DNA from: Candidatus Bathyarchaeota archaeon
GTDB taxonomy: Archaea; Thermoproteota; Bathyarchaeia; Bathyarchaeales; Bathycorpusculaceae
Assembly: GCA_026014725.1 (NCBI GenBank)
Contig: JAOZHV010000049.1
Span: 62,001-126,000 of the forward strand
Length of the DNA stretch: 64,000 nucleotides
Direction: 5' to 3'
The notes under the pieces were generated by a model that saw nothing but the letters and a program-made list of their open reading frames with translations, searched no databases and was not told the DNA's origin. Of this stretch, positions 18,019 through 26,887 are shown in pieces. Position 1 is the stretch's first letter, and every line of letters begins with the position of its first letter. The translations under genes were made by a program, and so were the position numbers.

Positions 18019-18549
18019 CTATTGGTTAGTTGTTACTTCGATGTTTAAAACGCAGTAGTTATGTGTAAATTCGTAGCTTCCTGAGTCCCCCAGCCGCCAA
18101 AGCTCAAAAATCACTGAGTAACTGCCCACTTCCTTTTGAGTCATGGTTGCAGAGTGGCTCCAGTTATCGCCATCTTTTAGGGTAAAATCGTAAATTTCGA
18201 TGGGTTGGCTATCAATCGGAAATGTAGAGATGTATTCGGTAACTTTGACTTGAACCTGATAAGTCTGGTTTTCAGCTCCGCCCATATGGTTTTCAACAAT
18301 GACCTTTACACTAAAAGTGCTGCTTTGGTTTACCACTAAAACTTCAGGATAATCAACCGCTTTATTGTTTGCGTCAAGCAAGTAAATCGTATTGTATGCT
18401 TCTGGTTGCGGTCTAAGCACAAGATAGTACCCTGCGATTATAGAGGATACAATTATTAATGCTAAAAGAATGGCGACCAAGTAGCCATTGTCATCGTTTA
18501 AACCGATTCTTCTTCCAATTCTCTTGGCACTTTCTAAACGTATCCGCAT
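18019..18549 (-). CDS. DUF1616-like membrane-anchored protein
   Basis: One N-terminal transmembrane helix (about residues 22-43 from ATG 18549) followed by an extracellular beta-rich domain. TIYLLDANNKAVDYPEVL and VENHMGGAENQTYQVQVK resemble DUF1616 domains of archaeal surface proteins, and NQT/NQS/NWS sequons could be glycosylated. The start lies inside the upstream glycosyltransferase gene (59 bp overlap), so the two are linked. Function unknown; likely attached to cell-surface glycosylation given the neighbouring enzymes. Confidence 0.7.
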   Translation of the reverse strand: MRIRLESAKRIGRRIGLNDDNGYLVAILLALIIVSSIIAGYYLVLRPQPEAYNTIYLLDANNKAVDYPEVLVVNQSSTFSVKVIVENHMGGAENQTYQVQVKVTEYISTFPIDSQPIEIYDFTLKDGDNWSHSATMTQKEVGSYSVIFELWRLGDSGSYEFTHNYCVLNIEVTTNQ

Positions 18550-19228
18550 CCAGAAATCCTCTGAATATTGTGCTAAATATTTCAATCCCTGACTTAAATC
18601 TTCTCAGTTTCGGCTTGCCATACTTTCGCGCCTTGTACGTTGTGGGGATTTCAACCATAATGTAGCCTTCCCTAGCGAACTGTATGAGCATCTCTGTTGC
18701 GAAAGCCATGTCTCCCTCTTTCAAGTGGACGCTATTGATTGCTTCGCGCGATATAGCCCTAAAACCTGACTGCGTGTCACTTAAGAACTGGCTAAAGACA
18801 AAGTCGTAGACGAAAGTGATGACCTTGTTGCCGATAAAATTCATCAAGCCCATGGCTTTGTTGGGGTCATACATGCGTGTGGCTAAAACCATGTCGGCGT
18901 CTTTCTCAATCATTTTCTCTATCATGCGGTTCATGTGTCTAAACTCGTAAGTGCCATCGCCGTCAACCATGATTATGATGTTGCCTTTGGCGTTTTTCAT
19001 GCCTGTCATGAGAGCTAAACCATAGCCACGTCTGGGTTCAATTATTAGCCTGCAGAGTTTAGTTTCTTTGACCTTTTCTATGGTGCCGTCTGTGGAATTT
19101 CCATCTACCACAATGATTTCTTTGGGGTACGCTAAGTCTTTGTGTATCGTTTCAATTGCTTCTTGAATGTTTCCTGCTTCGTTAAGTGTCGGAATGACCA
19201 CCGAGACCATTTCAACTTTTGATGTCAT
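18491..19228 (-). CDS. GT2 dolichyl-phosphate sugar synthase-like
   Basis: Family 2 glycosyltransferase resembling dolichol-phosphate mannose/glucose synthases. The GT-A start VSVVIPTLNEAGNI, the metal-binding IIMVDGDGTY and the later DTQSGFRAISREA block are all characteristic. No C-terminal membrane helices are present, so it is the soluble DPM1/Alg5-like form acting on the cytosolic membrane face. It is presumed to make dolichyl-phosphate sugars for the AglB pathway; the sugar is unknown. The downstream DUF1616 gene overlaps its 3' end. Confidence 0.88.
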   Translation of the reverse strand: MTSKVEMVSVVIPTLNEAGNIQEAIETIHKDLAYPKEIIVVDGNSTDGTIEKVKETKLCRLIIEPRRGYGLALMTGMKNAKGNIIIMVDGDGTYEFRHMNRMIEKMIEKDADMVLATRMYDPNKAMGLMNFIGNKVITFVYDFVFSQFLSDTQSGFRAISREAINSVHLKEGDMAFATEMLIQFAREGYIMVEIPTTYKARKYGKPKLRRFKSGIEIFSTIFRGFLDADTFRKCQENWKKNRFKR

Positions 19229-19276
19229 TTGCTAACATCCAATTTTCCAAAGGGCTATATATCTTCCGCAACGATG

Positions 19277-20434
19277 TTAAATAAGCTCTTCGTATATCTC
19301 CGAAAGCCGCTCAACGTTAGCATCCCAACCAAATCTCTCCTCTGCCACCGCTCGAAGCTCGCCTCTACGCGAAGAAAAGTCGTCCTTGGCAAAATCCAAA
19401 ATTGCCTCGGCAAGCAACTCTGGCTCATTAGGAGGCACCAGCTTCCCGTAATCCTTTACCATGATTTCTTTTATTCCGCCAACGTTGGTTGCTATCACAG
19501 GCAACCCGCAAGCCATCGCTTCGAGCGCCACCAAAGGTAACCCTTCCCCAGACTTTGACGGCAACACAAAAACATCTGCAACGTTATAATAAGATGGCAA
19601 ATCCTCATCCTTGACAAAACCTGCAAGCCTAAAGTTCTTCTCAATTCCCAACTGCTCAATCTTTAACTTGACACTGTTAGAATCTGGACCTTTACCCACA
19701 GCAACAAACACAATCCGCGGATTCTTCTTAACCGCAATGTTTGCGCTGTCAATTAGCGTGTCAATGCCATTCTTGTAAACAAGTCGCCTAACCGTCAAAA
19801 CCACAACAGCATCCTGTGCGATGCCGAGTTTTTTGCGCATTTCCCGTTGCTTGCCCTCTATCAGTCTAAATTTTACCAAATCAACCCCATTATGGAGCAC
19901 AGTGACTTTGTTTGGCTTGGCACCTAGACTCAACACGTAATCTTTGGTGGCGTTGCTTACCGCAATAATTTTGTCCGCATCCCTGAGCGTCTGCTTTCCA
20001 ACGGCAAGGTCGTTTAACCTTTCAATTTCGTTAAAAAAATTGTCGTACTCAATGAAAGTGTTGTGCTGCGTGAGCACGAAAGGCTTTGAGTACCATTTAG
20101 CCAGCTTAGCCGCAAGAAGTGAAGTCAAGTATGGGTGCCCATGCGCGTGAACTATCTTGCTTGATTTGACCGCTTTCATAAATGTTTGAAGGCTCGTCAC
20201 TGTCGGAATCGAATAAGGAATTCCAAGGCGAAAGCCAGTGTTCAACGATTCATAACACTCAACAGGTATGCCCTCAACAACATAACTCTTGGGGGTGTCG
20301 ATGCGGTTCGTGACGACCATGGGCTCAAAACTTTTTTGGCGCAAACGCTTACTCTGCTCATAAACAACTTTCTCGATTCCACCGACATGCGGCAGGAAGG
20401 TGTGTGTAACTATGCATAGCCTTGTTTGCACCAT
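19277..20434 (-). CDS. GT4 family glycosyltransferase
   Basis: A 385-residue GT-B glycosyltransferase. The N-terminal domain has VTHTFLPHVGGIEKVV and VHAHGHPY; the C-terminal domain has PSKSGEGLPLVALEAMACGL, whose E-x7-E motif binds the nucleotide sugar in GT4 retaining enzymes. It probably extends a surface or lipid-linked glycan. It lies 48 bp upstream of the GT2 gene on the same strand, so a shared transcript is likely. Confidence 0.9.
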   Translation of the reverse strand: MVQTRLCIVTHTFLPHVGGIEKVVYEQSKRLRQKSFEPMVVTNRIDTPKSYVVEGIPVECYESLNTGFRLGIPYSIPTVTSLQTFMKAVKSSKIVHAHGHPYLTSLLAAKLAKWYSKPFVLTQHNTFIEYDNFFNEIERLNDLAVGKQTLRDADKIIAVSNATKDYVLSLGAKPNKVTVLHNGVDLVKFRLIEGKQREMRKKLGIAQDAVVVLTVRRLVYKNGIDTLIDSANIAVKKNPRIVFVAVGKGPDSNSVKLKIEQLGIEKNFRLAGFVKDEDLPSYYNVADVFVLPSKSGEGLPLVALEAMACGLPVIATNVGGIKEIMVKDYGKLVPPNEPELLAEAILDFAKDDFSSRRGELRAVAEERFGWDANVERLSEIYEELI

Positions 20435-20532
20435 GGGAGCCCAGCGGGTAAATGCTCAATCACAAACTATTATAACTTATGGTAAACCACGGCAAACGAT
20501 AAACCTAATGAAAAAATAAGCAAAAGGCGGTT

Positions 20533-21012
20533 CTACGCTTTTTCTGCAGCCTTCAAAGCATAAGTGTACACGTTTGAGGACACACCAGCCACCAAACCGC
20601 CAATCGCATCATTGGTAAGCGGCGGCAACAGCTTCAGAACCCCAGGTTTTGCTTGGTCGAAGCGGACAAACTCAAACGTGCCTCTTGCTCCACCAATGTA
20701 GTTCGCAATTGCGATGCCGATGAGTTCATCAGCAACTAGTCCTGGCCTTCCCAAAAACCTCTCCTTGGTTAACCCTGGAATCAAACCCTTCTCCGCATCT
20801 TCCTGCGCACGGAAGGCGGCAACTATGAGAGTGGAAACGTTAACATCATTTAGAGCATCAAGAAACTCTTCCCTAAGCAACTCAGCGGCTTTTGCCTCGC
20901 TTTCTATGCCTGGGTGAGGCACAAACATTTCAAGCGCGCAATGAATCAGGCTCTTTAACGAAATATCTTTCTTTTCGAGGTACTCCAGCAATGGCGGAAC
21001 AGTGTTAGTCAT
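20533..21012 (-). CDS. cobZ: CobZ-type alpha-ribazole-phosphatase (PgpA-like)
   Basis: A 159-residue protein of the phosphatidylglycerophosphatase-A fold. VADELIGIAIANYIGG, FEFVRFDQAKPG and TNDAIGGLVAG reproduce the acidic motifs of PgpA. In archaea this family includes CobZ, the alpha-ribazole-5'-phosphate phosphatase of B12 assembly. The adjacent cobT-cobS-cobY run makes the CobZ role more likely than a lipid phosphatase one. It is transcribed away from that run across a 273-bp gap. Confidence 0.75.
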   Translation of the reverse strand: MTNTVPPLLEYLEKKDISLKSLIHCALEMFVPHPGIESEAKAAELLREEFLDALNDVNVSTLIVAAFRAQEDAEKGLIPGLTKERFLGRPGLVADELIGIAIANYIGGARGTFEFVRFDQAKPGVLKLLPPLTNDAIGGLVAGVSSNVYTYALKAAEKA

Positions 21013-21079
21013 TTTGTTTTACCTCACGGTTTACTGGTGAAGTTTGTTTTAAGTGTTGCGTGACCTGATTACCGTAAGC

Positions 21080-21087
21080 CTTATATG
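21080..21087 (+). promoter_or_regulatory. Possible TATA box of the B12 cluster
   Basis: CTTATATG lies about 200 bp upstream of the DUF71 gene. If used it would give an unusually long leader. A second weaker AT-rich site (TTTTTATG near 21213) is closer. The rest of the 21013-21285 gap is AT-rich and I see no cobalamin riboswitch B12-box in it. AGGAGG at 21274-21279 decides the ATG at 21286. Confidence 0.25.
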
Positions 21088-21285
21088 AAAACGTTGGATA
21101 AACCAACCACACTTAGTAGTGATAATTTGCCGAACATCAAGAACAGAAACCTTATTTCGTTCAAACTTTTACTGAAAAGAAAATTAATTGAAATTTTGAT
21201 TAGTAAAAGCCTGTTTTTATGGTTGCATGTTTTTGAGATACACAACGAATGGTTTATGGTGAAGGCAAAATAGAGGAGGAAAAAA

Positions 21286-21957
21286 ATGAAAGTTGTAGCA
21301 TCATGGAGCGGCGGAAAAGACAGTTGCTTTGCTTATTATTTAGCTGTCCAGCAAGGACACAAAGTCATGAACCTTTTAACGATGATGATGAGCGAGTCCA
21401 AATCAAACTTCCACATGATACCCGTCGGTATTCTTGACGCGCAAGCAAAAGCTCTTGGGATTCCGTTGATTAAAAAAACCACAACTCCCGAAACTTACGA
21501 GCAAGATTTCAAAGCCGTACTGAAGCAGTGCAAAGATAGAGGCGCAGAAGGCTTAGTCACAGGCGACATTTACGAAGTAGCTGGACATGAAGAAGGTTGG
21601 CTTGGCAGAATCTGCAGAGAAGTAGGTTTAACACCTGTAAAGCCGCTGTGGATGGGCGACACAAAACAAATCTTTCAAGACTACCTCAAAACTGGATTTA
21701 AAGCCACGGTCGTCCGCACCAAACTGAGCTTGCTCGGCGTGGACTGGCTTGGAAGAGTGCTAGACTCTAAATTCTATGACGACATCTCCAAACTTGATAA
21801 TGTTGATCCATGCGGTGAAGGCGGCGAGTACCACACCGTGATTACGGACGGTCCTACGTTCAAGGAAAAAATTGAGCTTACAGAAACAGAAAAGCACAAG
21901 TTAGACGGCGGCTACGGATATCTAGAAATCAAAAAATACAAAGTAACACCAAAATGA
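21286..21957 (+). CDS. DUF71/Dph6-family ATP pyrophosphatase
   Basis: N-type ATP pyrophosphatase of 223 residues. The PP-loop is SWSGGKDSCFAYY at residues 6-18, and GEGGEYHT near 182 is the second family signature. Most members are diphthine-ammonia ligases (Dph6) that finish diphthamide on EF2. A comparative-genomics study of DUF71/COG2102 proposed a separate B12-linked subgroup. This copy leads directly into cobT-cobS-cobY (13-bp gap), so the B12 role is a live alternative. A strong AGGAGG ribosome site precedes the ATG. Confidence 0.82.
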   Translation: MKVVASWSGGKDSCFAYYLAVQQGHKVMNLLTMMMSESKSNFHMIPVGILDAQAKALGIPLIKKTTTPETYEQDFKAVLKQCKDRGAEGLVTGDIYEVAGHEEGWLGRICREVGLTPVKPLWMGDTKQIFQDYLKTGFKATVVRTKLSLLGVDWLGRVLDSKFYDDISKLDNVDPCGEGGEYHTVITDGPTFKEKIELTETEKHKLDGGYGYLEIKKYKVTPK

Positions 21958-21970
21958 GGAAGGACGCCGT

Positions 21971-23059
21971 ATGGATGTTCTAATCGCTAATAATGAGTTA
22001 AAAGCAAAAGCCTTCATGGAAGAAATCGAAGGCAAAAACCCCTTATTCATCGCTACAATCGCCACCACTGAAACAGGGAAAATCCCAGGGTTATCGGCGG
22101 CTGGTGCGAACCCAGATTTCACTGATTTCACCCCGCCAGCGGATGCTGAACTTTTGCTGTTGGGCAAATGCAAATCCATTCAAGGTGTCCCAATTACTCC
22201 TGATGGCATTCCGACACCAGCCCTTATAACAACTTCTGCTTTGCACTTAGCCGACATTCCAGTGTTAATTGTGAATGGTGGTGTGAAGGTTAAACCGCAG
22301 ATTCCTTACGTTGACTTAGGCGGCAACTCAGGACGAGACATTCGAAGCGGCGATGCTGTTGACAATGTTGAGGAAGTTATTGAGCGAGCAAAAATTTTAG
22401 GCGAACAGCTTGCTAAAGCGTCGGATTACTTAGTTATTGGAGAGAGCATTCCCGGCGGAACCACAACTGCGCTTGGTGTTCTGTCGGCTTTGGGCGTTGA
22501 AGCCGAGGGTAAAGTCAGCAGCACACTTCCAGAAAACCCGCATGGCTTGAAGGCTGAGGTTGTTGCGGCTGGCTTTAGAGCTGCGGGCGAAAAATTCGGA
22601 AGTCTAAAAGGCAACCCAGTGAAGGCGATTTCTTGTCTTGGCGACCCGATGATGCCCGCGATGGCTGGATTGGTCATCGGCGGTGCGAGGCAGGTGCCTG
22701 TTTTGATGGCTGGTGGAACCCAGATGACTGCTGTTTTAGCTGTGATTAATGCTCTGGAGCCTGATGCACTCTGTAACGTGGCTGTGGGAACGACAAGGTG
22801 GGTTGCAAAAGACAAATCATCGGACATATGCGGTATTGTTAAACAGTTCTGTCAAGTGCCCATCTTAGCCGCCGATTTGAACTTTGGGTCCTCAAAGTTC
22901 CCGGGGCTCCAAATTTATGAAACTGGGCTTGTAAAGGAAGGCGTGGGCGCTGGCGGGGCATCGATAGCAGCTATGGCAAAGACTGGCGGTGCAGTAAACA
23001 GGGAAATTCTTCTTAAGGAGATTGAGCGTAATTATGCCTTGTTGATGGGTATAAAGTGA
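21971..23059 (+). CDS. cobT: CobT-like nucleotide:DMB phosphoribosyltransferase (UPF0284)
   Basis: Archaeal CobT family protein of 362 residues, expected to make alpha-ribazole phosphate or a related alpha-nucleotide for the lower ligand of corrinoids. Characteristic glycine-rich blocks are GESIPGGTTTALGVL in the middle, AISCLGDPMMPAMAGL, LMAGGTQMTAVLAVI and the end segment EGVGAGGASIAAM. It sits between the DUF71 gene and cobS with gaps of 13 and 6 bp, so it belongs to one operon with cobS and cobY. Confidence 0.88.
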   Translation: MDVLIANNELKAKAFMEEIEGKNPLFIATIATTETGKIPGLSAAGANPDFTDFTPPADAELLLLGKCKSIQGVPITPDGIPTPALITTSALHLADIPVLIVNGGVKVKPQIPYVDLGGNSGRDIRSGDAVDNVEEVIERAKILGEQLAKASDYLVIGESIPGGTTTALGVLSALGVEAEGKVSSTLPENPHGLKAEVVAAGFRAAGEKFGSLKGNPVKAISCLGDPMMPAMAGLVIGGARQVPVLMAGGTQMTAVLAVINALEPDALCNVAVGTTRWVAKDKSSDICGIVKQFCQVPILAADLNFGSSKFPGLQIYETGLVKEGVGAGGASIAAMAKTGGAVNREILLKEIERNYALLMGIK

Positions 23060-23065
23060 CAAGGC

Positions 23066-23845
23066 TTGGTCGTTAAAGAACTAAAAAATCTCCTATCTTT
23101 CCTAACCGTTTTTCCAGTGGCGATGGATAAGGATTTGCTCACTGATTGTGCTAAAAACATGTGGGCTTTTCCACTCATCGGCGCCTTCATCGGTGCGTTA
23201 GCTGGCTTATTCGGCTGGGTGATGTTATACTTCTTGCCAGGCATTGTCGTTGGCGGTTTAGTTTTAGCTCTACTGCTATGGATGACTGGTTTGCACCACA
23301 CTGATGGATTGTTGGACTTCGGTGACGGTGTCATGGTGCATGGTTCAGCCGAGCATAAGGTTGAAGTTATGCATGACCAGTTAACAGGTGCAGGAGCGAT
23401 TGGTTTGTGTTTGATGACTTATTTGATTACGGCTTTTGCTTTCGTGGCTCTCGGTGGAAACGTGTTTATCGGGCGTTTTGTTATTCCCATTATTGTTCCA
23501 GCGTTGATTGTAGTTGAGTTGTCGGCAAAGCTTTCTATGGTTGTGGCTGCTTGGGCTGGAAAATCGGTTCATCAAGGAATGAACTCCTCGTTTCTGGAAG
23601 CCATGCATGGTCGTGGTGGCAATTGGCGTTTGCTTGCGGCTTTAGCGTTGTCTTTTGTTGTAGCTTTGCCATTGTTGAGTTGGAGAGGTGTTTTTGCGGT
23701 AATCGCTGGAGTTATTACGGGTCTAGTTATGGTTTCCATCGCACACAAGCACTTTAAAGGCGTAACAGGCGACGTGTTTGGTGCTACCAACGAGATAGCC
23801 CGAATGGTTAGTGTGATTGCATTGTTGGCGGTGGCTGCATGGTAA
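23066..23845 (+). CDS. cobS: Cobalamin synthase CobS (copy B)
   Basis: Membrane CobS of 259 residues with the full acidic signature GLHHTDGLLDFGDGVMVHG near residue 77 and GDVFGATNEIAR near the end. It attaches the alpha-ribazole moiety to adenosylcobinamide-GDP. The TTG start is 6 bp after the cobT stop, and the end overlaps cobY by 7 bp. Compared with copy A at 13.8 kb, this copy keeps the canonical residues and lies with cobT, so it is the probable functional B12 enzyme. Confidence 0.92.
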   Translation: MVVKELKNLLSFLTVFPVAMDKDLLTDCAKNMWAFPLIGAFIGALAGLFGWVMLYFLPGIVVGGLVLALLLWMTGLHHTDGLLDFGDGVMVHGSAEHKVEVMHDQLTGAGAIGLCLMTYLITAFAFVALGGNVFIGRFVIPIIVPALIVVELSAKLSMVVAAWAGKSVHQGMNSSFLEAMHGRGGNWRLLAALALSFVVALPLLSWRGVFAVIAGVITGLVMVSIAHKHFKGVTGDVFGATNEIARMVSVIALLAVAAW

Positions 23846-24471
23846 TTGCGCTTGTTATGGCTGGCGGCAAAGGCACACGCATGAAACTCGCCGAGGAAAA
23901 ACCGCTCATAAAAGTCTGCGGCAAACCCGTCATCGAATACGTGCTTGCGGCGTTAAAGAACGCTAAAAAAATCGATGATATTATAGTTGCAACTTCAGCT
24001 TCGACGCCGAAAACAACACAGTTCATCAAACAATTAGACATAAAAGTCATAGAAACACCAGGCAAAGACTACGTTTCTGACATGGGGTATGCCGTTCAAG
24101 ACCTCAAACTAGGCGTTTTTTTAGCCATCGCGGCTGACTTGCCGTTGGTGCGAGCCGAAATGATAGATACTATAGTTGAGCGTTATGAGCGATGCGGTAA
24201 GCCAGCCTTAACAGTTGCGGCACCGCTTGAAACAAAAACAAAGCTTGGAATGTGCATCGAGTACTCTTTCAAAATGGAAAACCGCGATGTAGTTCCCGTA
24301 GGCATTAACGTAATCGATGGAAGCAAACGTTATGGCGATGAATGGCTCGACCAAGACATCTTCCTCTTTGACCGCGAAGAACTTGCCGTCAACATAAACA
24401 CAGTGCAGGAACTTCAACTTGCAGAACGCTTACTAAAAGAGCAAACTAAAACATGCTCTGGGAACCGTTAG
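23839..24471 (+). CDS. cobY: CobY, cobinamide-phosphate guanylyltransferase (copy B)
   Basis: GTP:adenosylcobinamide-phosphate guanylyltransferase of 210 residues. MAGGKGTRMK near residue 7 is the nucleotide loop, EEKPLIKVCGKPVIEYV follows, and AIAADLPLVRAEM carries the metal-binding acid. It overlaps cobS by 7 bp and closes the DUF71-cobT-cobS-cobY operon. A CCTA...TATAGG repeat starts 4 bp after the stop. Confidence 0.9.
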   Translation: MVIALVMAGGKGTRMKLAEEKPLIKVCGKPVIEYVLAALKNAKKIDDIIVATSASTPKTTQFIKQLDIKVIETPGKDYVSDMGYAVQDLKLGVFLAIAADLPLVRAEMIDTIVERYERCGKPALTVAAPLETKTKLGMCIEYSFKMENRDVVPVGINVIDGSKRYGDEWLDQDIFLFDREELAVNINTVQELQLAERLLKEQTKTCSGNR

Positions 24472-24474
24472 CTA

Positions 24475-24489
24475 CCTACCCCCTATAGG
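24475..24489 (+). repeat. CCTA-C5-TATAGG dispersed element, copy 1
   Basis: CCTACCCCCTATAGG just after the cobY stop, followed by GTTTCAACATAGA. Near-identical words occur at 47092 and 60424 with partly similar flanks. The core is an interrupted palindrome (CCTA/TAGG). It lies between convergent genes. Confidence 0.6.
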
Positions 24490-24556
24490 TTTCAACATAG
24501 AACCACTATTAGGATACAAATATGTTCAAAATCACTTGGGTTTGAAGAATGCTGCT

Positions 24557-24838
24557 TTACTTTTTCTTTATTGTTTTAAGCGTTTTTTCAGCTATGGATG
24601 CACTGCAGAGCAAGTCGTCGATGGTCGCGGTGAAAGTTGCGAGTTTTCCATCACACTCTATTTGCGTGACCACTTTACTGTTTTCTCTGATGGTTTTAAC
24701 TTGTAGACCGATTGGGGTTTTGAAATTATCAGGTGAAACCGCTCGTGCAACAGCTTGAGCAGTCTTCTCGTCTTTGTATTCAAGCGTTATTGTCGCTTCC
24801 AAGCTTTTCGCCTCGCAACTGTTTACCAACCAAATCAT
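24557..24838 (-). CDS. pcc1: KEOPS subunit Pcc1
   Basis: A 93-residue protein matching Pcc1, the small dimerisation subunit of KEOPS, which makes t6A at position 37 of ANN-decoding tRNAs. Signature segments are ARAVSPDN, GLQVKTI and LATFTATIDDLLCSASIAEK. It overlaps the 3' end of the recJ-like gene by 59 bp. Kae1 and Bud32 are encoded 4 kb away on the same strand. I see no Cgi121 gene in the window. Confidence 0.88.
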   Translation of the reverse strand: MIWLVNSCEAKSLEATITLEYKDEKTAQAVARAVSPDNFKTPIGLQVKTIRENSKVVTQIECDGKLATFTATIDDLLCSASIAEKTLKTIKKK

Positions 24839-26246
24839 CTACTGACTTAACGAAATCCTCAATCTTGTCTAGGGGCACTTGTGCTCCTGCCGCGATGTTG
24901 TGCCCGCCGCCTTTGCCGCCGTGTGCTTCAGAAGCCAAAAGCATAACTTTGCCAAGGTTGACGCCTTTGCTGACTGCGGTTTCGGTTGTTCTAGCTGAGA
25001 ATTTGGCGGCTTGCTCTTCTTTCACGTTTGCGAAGGCTATAAGCGGCTTCTCGCTGTTTGCTAGGCTTGAGACGATTATGGATGATACTGTGCCGATGAT
25101 TTTTTCGTTAATAAAATCCTCGCCATATATAACGTAGATGTTGTTGAATTCTCGCATGCGTTCAGGTTTTTCCATCACCCAACCGAGGTACTTGTTTATG
25201 TTTTTGCGGTAGTCTTCGAGGATTTTGTTTGCTTCTTCCAAGGCGGCTTGGCGGTCGCCCATGCAGATGGCTATGCCGAGGCTCGGGCGGTCCATTCGTC
25301 CCGTCGAGTTCAGCAGTACCGCAAACTCTCTTCCATCGCGTAGTGGAGTGTTTGGTTCTTCTTTGGTTAAAACGTAAATGTAACCGATTAAGTTCTCAAC
25401 TTCCAGATGCAGACCCTTAGACAAAAGGTGATCAGCTAAAGCAGAGCATAACCGCTTTCGCTCTTCATCGTTTAAGTCTACCAGTGCCCGCCACTTATCG
25501 CCCCGCTTGATTGGAATGTTCAAATTTGACAGGAACACTAAGGCTTTGTCTTCTTCGCCGCTCAAACCTGGAATGAACGGGTTGGTCGTGGTAGCAAGCA
25601 TTCTGTGAATGGGTCGTGTTTCCCTGCCGAAAAAAGTCAAATCCTTCTCCACTTTAAGCAAGCCAGCGGCGACAGCATCATTAACGATTATCTCGTTTAA
25701 ACAACACAGTTTTCTCTGCTCATACCTGTCCTGCATGTCGCCCAGAGCACCCACCAAAGCGATTGGCGCCAAATCCACGTTCGCTGAATCTACGGCTTTA
25801 GCAACAAAATAAGCCACGCCTGAACCGCTGACGTCGCTTGCGCCGTCAATGCCGAATAAGTGCGGGTTAACCTGAACAAAATTACCGTTCGAGGCAGTGC
25901 CTGTTATCTGGTGGTGGTCAAGGATTATTATTTTGAAGTTTGGGATTTTCTCGTTGAGCAGGTCAAGGTAGCCACTTCCAAAGTCTGTTAGAATCACCAG
26001 TTGCGGCTTGTCAGCGAGAACTTCGCTGATGATTTTCTCGTCAACCCACTGCATCACCCTGATGCGGAACCGCGCATCAAGCCGAAAAAGCGCTTTTCCC
26101 ATGACTCCTGCAGCAGCAATTCCATCAGCGTCTAAATGCGAAAAAACATGAATGAAGCCGTCTTTCTTTGCCGTCTCTCGAATAGCGTTGGCGGCTTCCT
26201 CTGCTGAGGCTAAGAATTGCTTGATGTTTGCTTGCTGCTCAGCCAT
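24780..26246 (-). CDS. RecJ/GAN-like DHH-family exonuclease
   Basis: A 488-residue DHH-DHHA1 phosphoesterase. HVFSHLDADGIAAAGVM at about residues 33-49 and ILDHHQITG supply the aspartate/histidine metal site, and GGKGGGHNIAAGAQVP near the C-terminus is the DHHA1 substrate loop. Archaeal RecJ-like proteins are nucleases, and GAN forms associate with the GINS/MCM replisome as a Cdc45 counterpart. The rps15-recJ-pcc1 order is conserved in archaea. The start is 101 bp after rps15. Confidence 0.9.
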   Translation of the reverse strand: MAEQQANIKQFLASAEEAANAIRETAKKDGFIHVFSHLDADGIAAAGVMGKALFRLDARFRIRVMQWVDEKIISEVLADKPQLVILTDFGSGYLDLLNEKIPNFKIIILDHHQITGTASNGNFVQVNPHLFGIDGASDVSGSGVAYFVAKAVDSANVDLAPIALVGALGDMQDRYEQRKLCCLNEIIVNDAVAAGLLKVEKDLTFFGRETRPIHRMLATTTNPFIPGLSGEEDKALVFLSNLNIPIKRGDKWRALVDLNDEERKRLCSALADHLLSKGLHLEVENLIGYIYVLTKEEPNTPLRDGREFAVLLNSTGRMDRPSLGIAICMGDRQAALEEANKILEDYRKNINKYLGWVMEKPERMREFNNIYVIYGEDFINEKIIGTVSSIIVSSLANSEKPLIAFANVKEEQAAKFSARTTETAVSKGVNLGKVMLLASEAHGGKGGGHNIAAGAQVPLDKIEDFVKSVDDLVGKQLRGEKLGSDNNA

Positions 26247-26347
26247 GTTGCTGTTTCACTTCTTTGGCTTAAAGGCTACGATTGGATTTAAAGCTGGCGC
26301 ATCCACAATAAAGAATAAAACCCTAAAGTTTGGGGAAAGAAAACCGT

Positions 26348-26788
26348 TTAGGTTACGGAGGCGATTTTTGCTTCGTACTTCCAGTTCTTAGACAAGACGC
26401 CTTCCCGTTTGTAGTAGCGTGAAAGTTTGTGGATTCTGGCTTCGATAATTTGCATGTTGCGTTTGTTGTGGAGGTCTTTCTTGTTCTTGTCCATATGAAC
26501 CGCAAGCCTCTGCGCCTTCTTAACCAAGTTGCCAAGGTCTTCTGGCATGGTTGGAGCTAATCCTGCGGCTTCAAGCGTGTCACTTATGCTCTTTCCCGTA
26601 ATTGGCTTCACGAGCGGTATGGCGTATTGGTCTCTTAGGATAGTGCCTATGCTACTTGTGTTGTGACCTTCCTTGGCGAGTTTTATGATGAAGGCTTCTA
26701 CTTCTTCAGGCTGGTACTTGCACCAGCTTGGAGGGCGCCTGCTGACTGGTCGAATTGAATGTGATTTTCCTTTTTCCTGCTTTGGCAT
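26348..26788 (-). CDS. rps15: Ribosomal protein uS15
   Basis: Small-subunit protein binding the central domain of 16S rRNA. SRRPPSWCKYQPEEVEAFI and IEARIHKLSRYYKREGVL are archaeal/eukaryotic uS15 signatures. ATG 26788 is chosen because the TATA box at 26825-26835 overlaps the longer candidate start (26824). The resulting 146-residue length is right for archaeal S15. It heads a transcript that continues into the recJ-like gene and pcc1. Confidence 0.95.
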   Translation of the reverse strand: MPKQEKGKSHSIRPVSRRPPSWCKYQPEEVEAFIIKLAKEGHNTSSIGTILRDQYAIPLVKPITGKSISDTLEAAGLAPTMPEDLGNLVKKAQRLAVHMDKNKKDLHNKRNMQIIEARIHKLSRYYKREGVLSKNWKYEAKIASVT

Positions 26789-26824
26789 CGTTACACCACA
26801 ATGTGCACCTAAACCACACTGCAC

Positions 26825-26835
26825 AAATATTTAAA
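26825..26835 (-). promoter_or_regulatory. TATA box of rps15 operon
   Basis: TTTAAATATTT on the minus strand, about 40 bp upstream of the chosen ATG. It decides the start of rps15 because a longer frame would begin inside it. Confidence 0.55.
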
Positions 26836-26887
26836 AGTAATCCTATCGAAAGCCAAAAGCTGGAAATTTAAGGGCCATTTAACCGTT

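Noticed and set aside
21085-21273. 62-residue frame upstream of the DUF71 gene
   Set aside because: Low-complexity Leu/Lys/Ile-rich translation from AT-rich sequence, starting on a TATA-like box; no convincing coding signal.
21013-21285. Cobalamin riboswitch before the B12 operon
   Set aside because: I looked for a B12-box-like word and surrounding stems and found none; such riboswitches are also rare in archaea.
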